A program made the position numbers and the translations under genes. From positions 17,480 to 81,479 of the forward strand of contig JAFZBK010000005.1 in the NCBI GenBank assembly GCA_017561825.1: a DNA stretch of 64,000 nucleotides, written 5' to 3'. This DNA comes from Prevotella sp. Its GTDB lineage: Bacteria > Bacteroidota > Bacteroidia > Bacteroidales > Bacteroidaceae. Under the pieces are notes generated by a model. The model did not search any database, was not told the origin of the DNA, and saw only the letters and a program-made list of their open reading frames with translations. Below, piece after piece: positions 59,294-64,000 of the stretch (positions within the stretch are counted from its first letter, which is position 1; each line of letters opens with the position of its first letter).

Positions 59294-61057
59294 TTATATC
59301 TCACCCTTTTCTTTGAGTTCTTTTAGCCCAATAGCAATGGCCTTGTTGATTAGGCTGTTGTTGGCAGTATATGAGTCACCCAAGTAATAGACAGTGTTCC
59401 TTTTCTCCCCTTCTGTTCTCAGGAAATCATGGGCTTTGAATATATCTAGAAATCTTCTTAATTGTTTCTCAGAAAGATGCCCACCAACGATTTTTGCAAG
59501 ATCTGCACGTTTGGCCTTACCATATTTCTGTAAGAAAGGAAGAATTACCGCCCATACCTGATTGATGTCCCAGTCTGTCGCCAATGAGTATGCAGCCATG
59601 TCACCCGCTAACTCATAGTATCGTCGTGGGAGGATGTAATAGATGGCATTTGTCTTTCCATGCTTCTCTATATAGCCCATTTGTTCTAGTTTATGTGTAA
59701 TCGCTTTATCGCTAGGTTTCTTTTGGCCATCTCTTATCTCACAAAGGGCCATTACCTCAAAGACTGTCAGTTTCTTGTCTTCAGGCAAACTGTCCTGTAT
59801 TCCTTGAACGTACATAGCAAAGGCTTTATCTTTCACAGTTGCCAGCAGTATGGCAATCACGGTGAAGTCATCACTCTTTGAATAATCAGGCTCGGGCTTA
59901 CCCTCTGACAATGTAAGTAGGAAGATCTTATCAATACCTTGACCAGAACGTTCAACGATACCTGTTTTTGAAAGCACGTCTGCTAAAAGTCTGTTCCTTG
60001 GTGTACTTGGTACAGTCAGAAGGGTGTCAACGGTAACACCATTCGGAAAACCGCCAGCATTCAGCACTTCAAGTCTCGTTGGGTATTGCTTTACGACTAT
60101 TTCACTATTCTTCCGATAATCACGATGCGCAAAAGCATTGTTTACCAGTTCTCTAATAACATCCTCATTGAAGAAAGGTATATCAAAGATATATGATTCC
60201 TCCCTGATGGGTACAGAGCCATTACGAAGATTAATAGCTTCCCACAGTTTGTCAATCAGGATAAAGAATGGCTGCCCGAATTGGAGACGATTGTCAAAAT
60301 GGATTTGAGCCTCAGTATTGCGATATTCCAACATGACCTTGGCTTGTGGGAATACCTTACTAATGAAAGATTCTTTGCCAACGAGTAGAACTGCAGCGTT
60401 TGTGACTTTGTTCCCACTTATTAAATGCAAGTCACTTAGTGCCTGCCTGTCATCCAGAGATTTAAATGTAGGATTCTTTTGCTTCTTAGCATACTTTTCT
60501 TTCATCACCTTGATGGCTTCTGGGTCCAAATCGTCAAAGGTTGCTCCATCACAGAATTGCTCAGAGAAATCAGGTTCCTGTTCTTGAAGAATTGACAAAA
60601 GAACCTTGTCGTCCATTGGCAGCAAGTCTTCACCAACCCTCATTAAAGCCACATCTTCAAACTTATATACCTTGCCAATTGGTCTTGAAGGAATCTCTAT
60701 CACTACTACTCGTCCTGTCTTGTTCGCCTCATCTTCAAACAGCTCATATACTTCAGGCCGAATACCTGTATCGCGATAGATATTACTCTCCAATTCGCCT
60801 AAGGAATTCTCATTTTGCTTAGTCCCCGTCACCTTATGAGGATAGTCATCGTGCATACCTATGACCATCCTTCCACCACCTTCATTGCAGAGAGCTGTAA
60901 CATATCCAAGGATACATTTGCGTCGGTCTTTGGGCTTTGCTTTATCACCCCCATTGAAAGAGACGTTCCCTTGCTCGCCTTTCTTGAACTCCACATGGTC
61001 TTCTGACTCACGCATCTGCTGTAGTTCTGCTAAAGTATATCTCTTCATTATTGTCAT
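59294..61057 (-). CDS. AlbA_2 (Schlafen-type) and GHKL-ATPase domain protein, putative regulator
   Basis: A 587-residue protein. The AlbA_2 domain (about 15-140) has EDHVEFKKG and ALCNEGGGRMVIGMHDD. An HATPase_c_4-like domain (about 290-400) contains IRELVNNAFAHRDYR, LEVLNAGGFPNG and GIVERSGQGIDKIF. The C-terminal 180 residues look like winged helices. Such proteins are often annotated as RecG-like or transcriptional regulators and are common in defence and mobile regions. Function is unproven. It has its own TATCTTTG box 10 nt upstream of the ATG at 61057 (a second ATG lies at 61048). Confidence 0.87.
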   Translation of the reverse strand: MTIMKRYTLAELQQMRESEDHVEFKKGEQGNVSFNGGDKAKPKDRRKCILGYVTALCNEGGGRMVIGMHDDYPHKVTGTKQNENSLGELESNIYRDTGIRPEVYELFEDEANKTGRVVVIEIPSRPIGKVYKFEDVALMRVGEDLLPMDDKVLLSILQEQEPDFSEQFCDGATFDDLDPEAIKVMKEKYAKKQKNPTFKSLDDRQALSDLHLISGNKVTNAAVLLVGKESFISKVFPQAKVMLEYRNTEAQIHFDNRLQFGQPFFILIDKLWEAINLRNGSVPIREESYIFDIPFFNEDVIRELVNNAFAHRDYRKNSEIVVKQYPTRLEVLNAGGFPNGVTVDTLLTVPSTPRNRLLADVLSKTGIVERSGQGIDKIFLLTLSEGKPEPDYSKSDDFTVIAILLATVKDKAFAMYVQGIQDSLPEDKKLTVFEVMALCEIRDGQKKPSDKAITHKLEQMGYIEKHGKTNAIYYILPRRYYELAGDMAAYSLATDWDINQVWAVILPFLQKYGKAKRADLAKIVGGHLSEKQLRRFLDIFKAHDFLRTEGEKRNTVYYLGDSYTANNSLINKAIAIGLKELKEKGEI

Positions 61058-61067
61058 ATTTTGTTTG

Positions 61068-61075
61068 CAAAGATA
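61068..61075 (-). promoter_or_regulatory. -7 box TATCTTTG of the AlbA_2 gene
   Basis: Minus-strand TATCTTTG ends 10 nt before the ATG at 61057. Confidence 0.6.
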
Positions 61076-61086
61076 ATCATTTTCTT

Positions 61087-62277
61087 TTATAAAAGAGTTT
61101 CACAATATGTCTTATTAACAACCCTATCGCGCATTAATTTCATATCCGTAAAGTTCCTGCTGATGTTTTGAACGACTTCAATGTAGTTGTCTGTTCCATC
61201 TTTCTTAATATAATAATAGGGTTTGATAGAGATACAATTCTTATGTTCAAATAGAGTGTTGAGAAGTGTGCGGTCAGAGTTGCCGCAAGAATGCCCCATA
61301 ATATATACTTGGAATGGTGCAGACTCAATGAATGCCAAAACATTTCTGTAATGATTAGACTCCAGATAGTTTATTGATTTAATATTTCTCCGACATTCAT
61401 TGTCGTTCAGTTCTTTTAATCTCTTGAAGCTTTCTTCAAGTTCATCTCCATAACCAAATATTATGCTTTCAGGCTTTTCTAGTTCACCATGAATATAATT
61501 AATTGAGAAGTTGGGGTTATGATACATTTTTGCTGTTTTTGAATAATTAAAACTCAACAGCATGATATCGTCAGGTAACATAAATGGTCGTGGGTATTCT
61601 TCGCGAAAGATATCTTTCTGTTTTCTTTTGTAATCATCTATATCCGCAAGAGAAAGTTCATCACCATATTTTCTCATTATAGGTTCCCAATATTCTTTTT
61701 CTTGCTCTCTGCACCAATTGATATAATTGTTGAATTCTTTTCTTCCTTCAATAGATATATCAGATGGTTTTATAGCAGAGTATATTTTACTAATTATGGA
61801 ACTATTGATTTTTATTTCTGTTTTATTTACTATAGCTAAATACTCTATCAAAAGGTCTTGCAAATACTGCAATTGCATATTTAATGCTTTCAGATTGTCG
61901 TCTGAAGGTCTTTCTAATGCATATTCTTTTAGTAGAGCATAGTACTCATTCTCTATATCTACCCATCCTTTCGTTTCAATACTTTTGCAGATGTTTTCAA
62001 AGAAAGGAGAATATCTAAACCTGAAACGATCTTTGTTCTCTTTCAATTCTTTTATTATAGCTTTCCCGTTATAACCATAATACGAATTAACATACAATGG
62101 TTGATTCGTCAAGTCTTCGATGGAGCATAAGGCATCAGATGATATGCTCTTTTCCTCGTTATCAAATCCATTAACTCTATAGTCCCAATACCAATTTATG
62201 AAATCTTCATATCTGGTTTTGAGCCCATGAGCCAAGTCAAAGCCATTGCCTATGAGTACGATTCTGTTCATCTTCAT
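61087..62277 (-). CDS. AbiH-family phage abortive-infection protein
   Basis: A 396-residue protein with the AbiH signature. The N-terminus is RIVLIGNGFDLAHGLKTRYEDFINWYW, followed by MLLSFNYSKTAKMY, INYIHGELEKPESIIFGYGDE and MGHSCGNSDRTLLNTLFEH. Lactococcal AbiH blocks phage late in infection by an unknown mechanism. Base composition is clearly more AT-rich than the operons to the left, and Ile/Asn/Lys/Tyr codons dominate, which indicates acquisition by transfer. It begins 3 nt after a 54-codon ORF and seems to share its promoter. Confidence 0.9.
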   Translation of the reverse strand: MKMNRIVLIGNGFDLAHGLKTRYEDFINWYWDYRVNGFDNEEKSISSDALCSIEDLTNQPLYVNSYYGYNGKAIIKELKENKDRFRFRYSPFFENICKSIETKGWVDIENEYYALLKEYALERPSDDNLKALNMQLQYLQDLLIEYLAIVNKTEIKINSSIISKIYSAIKPSDISIEGRKEFNNYINWCREQEKEYWEPIMRKYGDELSLADIDDYKRKQKDIFREEYPRPFMLPDDIMLLSFNYSKTAKMYHNPNFSINYIHGELEKPESIIFGYGDELEESFKRLKELNDNECRRNIKSINYLESNHYRNVLAFIESAPFQVYIMGHSCGNSDRTLLNTLFEHKNCISIKPYYYIKKDGTDNYIEVVQNISRNFTDMKLMRDRVVNKTYCETLL

Positions 62278-62280
62278 TTC

Positions 62281-62445
62281 TTAGGTGTATTTTGATGGAT
62301 ATAACAATGTTCCTGTGTTGCTTGTTATTGCTTCTACATTCAGGATATGCTCCTTTATGGCATCTGCAACTCTATTTTGAGATTGACCATCGTATAAGTC
62401 TTTGCCTATTGGCATGTTTGATAGAAAACCTGCAATTTGGTTCAT
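62281..62445 (-). CDS. Small 54-residue protein upstream of abiH
   Basis: ATG at 62445 to TAA at 62281-62283. The sequence starts MNQIAGFLSNMPIGKDLYDG and continues QSQNRVADAIKEHILNVEAI. It is preceded by a TATATTTG box (62464-62471) at 18 nt, and its stop lies 3 nt before the abiH ATG, exactly as a coupled operon gene would. From memory, the DLYDGQSQNRVADAI segment resembles the region ahead of the Walker A motif in large KAP-like P-loop NTPases of defence loci. It may thus be a stand-alone partner or the leftover N-terminus of such a gene. That resemblance is unverified. Confidence 0.6.
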   Translation of the reverse strand: MNQIAGFLSNMPIGKDLYDGQSQNRVADAIKEHILNVEAITSNTGTLLYPSKYT

Positions 62446-62463
62446 ATAACTTCATTTTTCTGG

Positions 62464-62471
62464 CAAATATA
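62464..62471 (-). promoter_or_regulatory. -7 box TATATTTG of the small ORF/abiH unit
   Basis: Minus-strand TATATTTG, 18 nt before the small ORF's ATG. No such box lies directly in front of abiH itself. Confidence 0.6.
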
Positions 62472-62613
62472 AAGAAAATAATCGAAGAATCCAAATTTTT
62501 ATTCAAATCTTAAAATATTCCTAAGGTATTAGGTTGTAGGTTGCCATTTTAGCAAATTATGTCTAAAAACGCATATTTTTTTGCTTTAATTCGTTCAATT
62601 AAAATAATATGTA

Positions 62614-62621
62614 TATCTTTG
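62614..62621 (+). promoter_or_regulatory. -7 box TATCTTTG driving the long leader of the BspA-like gene
   Basis: TATCTTTG lies 265 nt before the ATG at 62887, implying a 5' leader of about 260 nt, by far the longest in the window. No good -33 element. Confidence 0.55.
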
Positions 62622-62626
62622 CAATG

Positions 62627-62886
62627 CATTGAGGCGAGAATGCCATCTTTGCAAGACATATTGAAAAAACGAAGCGTTATGCTTTTCTTGTAATCGGAAA
62701 CGTGAGAAACTTCCAAAGTCAGCAAGAAAGTGTGACGGTTCGCGCTAATAGCGTGGACTGGTTACTACATCTGCTGACAGGGTTATTCTCACGACCTCCG
62801 ATTGAAGAAGTGGTATATCAGCGCCACGCTTTATTGTTGTCCAATATAGTAATCTTTCCTGAAGTTTAATCAAATACACTACAATT
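62627..62886 (+). ncRNA. Structured 5' leader RNA with nested stems and a possible pseudoknot
   Basis: Pairings read by eye are: P1a ATCGGA/TCCGAT (62693-62698 with 62797-62802) and P1b CGTGAGAA/TTCTCACG (62701-62708 with 62786-62793). P2 is GTCAGCA/TGCTGAC (62718-62724 with 62772-62778), and P3 is GTGAC/GTTAC with one G-U. P4 is a 9-10 bp hairpin (62738-62746 with 62750-62758) capped by AAT. In addition AGCGTGG (62750-62756), in the 3' arm of P4, is fully complementary to CCACGCT (62824-62830) outside P1, allowing a pseudoknot or a switch. No small ORF explains the region. Confidence 0.6.
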
Positions 62887-63543
62887 ATGAATAATAGAGT
62901 CGGAATCCTGTTTACCATCCTTTTGTGCATGGTCGGAACAAAAGCGTTTGCTCATGATATAGCAGTAGTGAATGCTGATGGTATGACAATCTACTACAAT
63001 TACATAAATGATGGCAGAGAGTTGGAGGTAACATATATTGATAATTATTTTGGAATTTATTCTGGAGATGTTGTCATACCTGAGGAAGTAACATTTATGA
63101 ATAGGACTCGAAAAGTGACATCAATCGGTGAAGGGGCTTTTATATATTGCAAGGCTCTTACCTCTGTCACAATACCCAATAGTGTGAATAAAATTGGAGG
63201 GAATGCTTTCGCTGATTGTGATAATCTTACCTCAGTCCATATCTCAAATTTGGAGGCGTGGTGCAACATTTCTTTCAGGAATGAGAGTTCTAATCCTCTT
63301 AGTTGGGCTAATTCTTTTTTCTTGAATGGGGAAAAGATTACCGATTTAATGATACCCAACAACGTGACATCGATTGGCGATTATGTTTTTTTTGGTTGGA
63401 GCGGCCTTAACTCCGTAACCATTCCCAACAATGTGACATCTATTGGCAAGGCTGCTTTCGCATATTGCATCAATCTGACCTTTGTCGCCATCTCCAATTC
63501 TGTGACGTTCATTGGAAATAAAGCTTTCTATTCTTGTATTTAG
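62887..63543 (+). CDS. BspA-like leucine-rich-repeat (LRR_5) surface protein, probably truncated
   Basis: A 218-residue protein with a signal peptide (ILFTILLCMVGTKAFA). An N-terminal beta region (DGMTIYYNYINDGRELEVTYIDN, VVIPEEVTFMNRTRKVTSIGEGAF) is followed by LRR_5 repeats of about 23 residues: LTSVTIPNSVNKIGGNAFADCDN, LNSVTIPNNVTSIGKAAFAYCIN and a last one ending FIGNKAFYSC. It stops abruptly in mid-repeat (TAG at 63541) without the cap or sorting/adhesion domains of full BspA-like proteins. No further repeats follow in any frame. Relatives bind host matrix or other bacteria. It is either a short form or a fragment cut by a rearrangement. Confidence 0.8.
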   Translation: MNNRVGILFTILLCMVGTKAFAHDIAVVNADGMTIYYNYINDGRELEVTYIDNYFGIYSGDVVIPEEVTFMNRTRKVTSIGEGAFIYCKALTSVTIPNSVNKIGGNAFADCDNLTSVHISNLEAWCNISFRNESSNPLSWANSFFLNGEKITDLMIPNNVTSIGDYVFFGWSGLNSVTIPNNVTSIGKAAFAYCINLTFVAISNSVTFIGNKAFYSCI

Positions 63544-63891
63544 AGTTACCTAAACTACCATGAATAATGAAAACTAACCAAGCTTAAATCGCTGTATTAC
63601 AGATACTTTCAGATTTTAACACTTCAGAAGCTGTTTTTGGTCGCTTCGGAAATTCCCTATAAATTTGCAACGTATTTCTACCGCAGGGAATTTACGGGGC
63701 TTTATTTTTGCCACATCGTGAACGAAGTTGACAAGGGTTTCTGACAGGTTACGAAAGTTGACAGATTCCAACTCCGATTTTGAGAAACGGAACATCGTGG
63801 CGAAAGGCGACAAGGGATGTCGAAGGTTTACCTGTGATGACTTGCGGAGAGGTACAACAAAGAATATGTTGAACCCATAAATTTCGCAAGT
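63544..63891. other. 348-nt region between the LRR gene and the zinc-finger gene
   Basis: No convincing gene. An 8-bp inverted repeat AAATTCCC/GGGAATTT spans about 63650-63695. The words GTTGACA and CGACAAGGG recur between 63722 and 63815. A 65-codon minus-strand frame (63616-63813) has no promoter and is judged doubtful. A near-consensus TAAATTTC lies at 63878-63885, just before the next gene. Confidence 0.5.
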
Positions 63892-64000
63892 ATGACAAAG
63901 ACCAGAAAATGCGCTTACTGTGGCAAGGTGTTCGCCACGAACAGCGGAATGCAGAAGTATTGCTCCGAGGAATGTGCCACGGCAGCAAAGGAATCCAAGA
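63892..64000 (+). CDS. N-terminus of a small zinc-finger protein (runs off the window)
   Basis: The frame starts MTKTRKCAYCGKVFATNSGM and is open for 36 codons to the edge. Cys7-x2-Cys10 and Cys24-x3-Cys28 form a treble-clef/zinc-ribbon type site, and the tail is Lys/Ala rich. Such short fingers open several Bacteroidetes mobile-element proteins, but the rest of the gene is needed to say which. Confidence 0.65.
   Translation, partial: MTKTRKCAYCGKVFATNSGMQKYCSEECATAAKESK

Noticed and set aside
62292-62513. 73-codon plus-strand frame
   Set aside because: Opposite the small ORF upstream of abiH, with no promoter on its own strand, whereas the minus-strand ORF has one and abuts abiH.
63616-63813. 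65-codon minus-strand frame in the last intergenic region
   Set aside because: No promoter or neighbour supports it. I have a faint memory of similar short hypothetical proteins in Bacteroidales, which would more likely reflect a repeated noncoding sequence.

Overview
The window looks like a chromosomal segment of a Bacteroidales bacterium close to Prevotella/Segatella. Supporting signs are TAnnTTTG -7 promoter boxes (often with TTTG 19-20 nt upstream) ahead of most transcription units, an ECF sigma/anti-sigma/TonB-receptor set, a TamB plus lipoprotein TamA (TamL) pair, an LptD of the Bacteroidetes type, GH20 and S9 hydrolases, and Bacteroidetes-restricted lipoprotein families (DUF4251, DUF4827). 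No tRNA, rRNA or CRISPR array was seen.

Layout. 1-9.6 kb: the start of a TPR lipoprotein gene; a Ca/Na exchanger followed by queuosine-precursor transport and queF; a carboxyltransferase (OadA/PycB type) overlapping an HD hydrolase; lptD. 9.6-17.7 kb (minus): a probable operon reading tolC, macA, macB ATPase, macB permease, pepT, CPA2 antiporter. 17.8-23.3 kb: pyridoxamine kinase, two RNA/lipoprotein genes, a LUD protein, a class A acid phosphatase and PrsW. 23.5-28.7 kb: cell-surface signalling (ECF sigma, compact anti-sigma, STN-type TonB receptor), then a secreted hydrolase. 28.7-36.8 kb: pseudouridine synthase, tamB, tamL. 36.9-41.6 kb: sugar nucleotidyltransferase, NrnA-like phosphoesterase, DUF4827, glmM and a small amphipathic-helix protein. 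42-48.7 kb: GH20 hexosaminidase facing a DUF2723 / polysaccharide deacetylase / queG operon. 48.8-56.2 kb (minus): a tightly packed cysE, RNA methyltransferase, DPP-IV-like, purD, membrane protein, yqaA operon. 56.3-58.8 kb: DUF3667, tandem GNAT and LMW-PTP.

58.8-64 kb is accessory: a gene-free tract full of small inverted and direct repeats, an AlbA_2/Schlafen-type regulator, an AT-rich two-gene unit (an unreported 54-residue ORF followed by AbiH), a long strongly foldable leader RNA ahead of a short BspA-like leucine-rich-repeat protein, and the start of a zinc-finger gene.

The two most unusual signals are (i) at least eleven short tandem arrays with unrelated sequences but almost always a period of exactly 7 nt, which sit across stop codons, in gene gaps, across one start codon, and as in-frame loops inside proteins; and (ii) the 62.6-62.9 kb leader, with nested long-range stems plus a competing 7-nt pairing that could form a pseudoknot or switch. 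Also notable are several promoters so close to the ATG that the mRNA should be leaderless, a repeated promoter module at 1.2 and 29.5 kb, and a carboxyltransferase whose biotinyl domain lacks the acceptor lysine.
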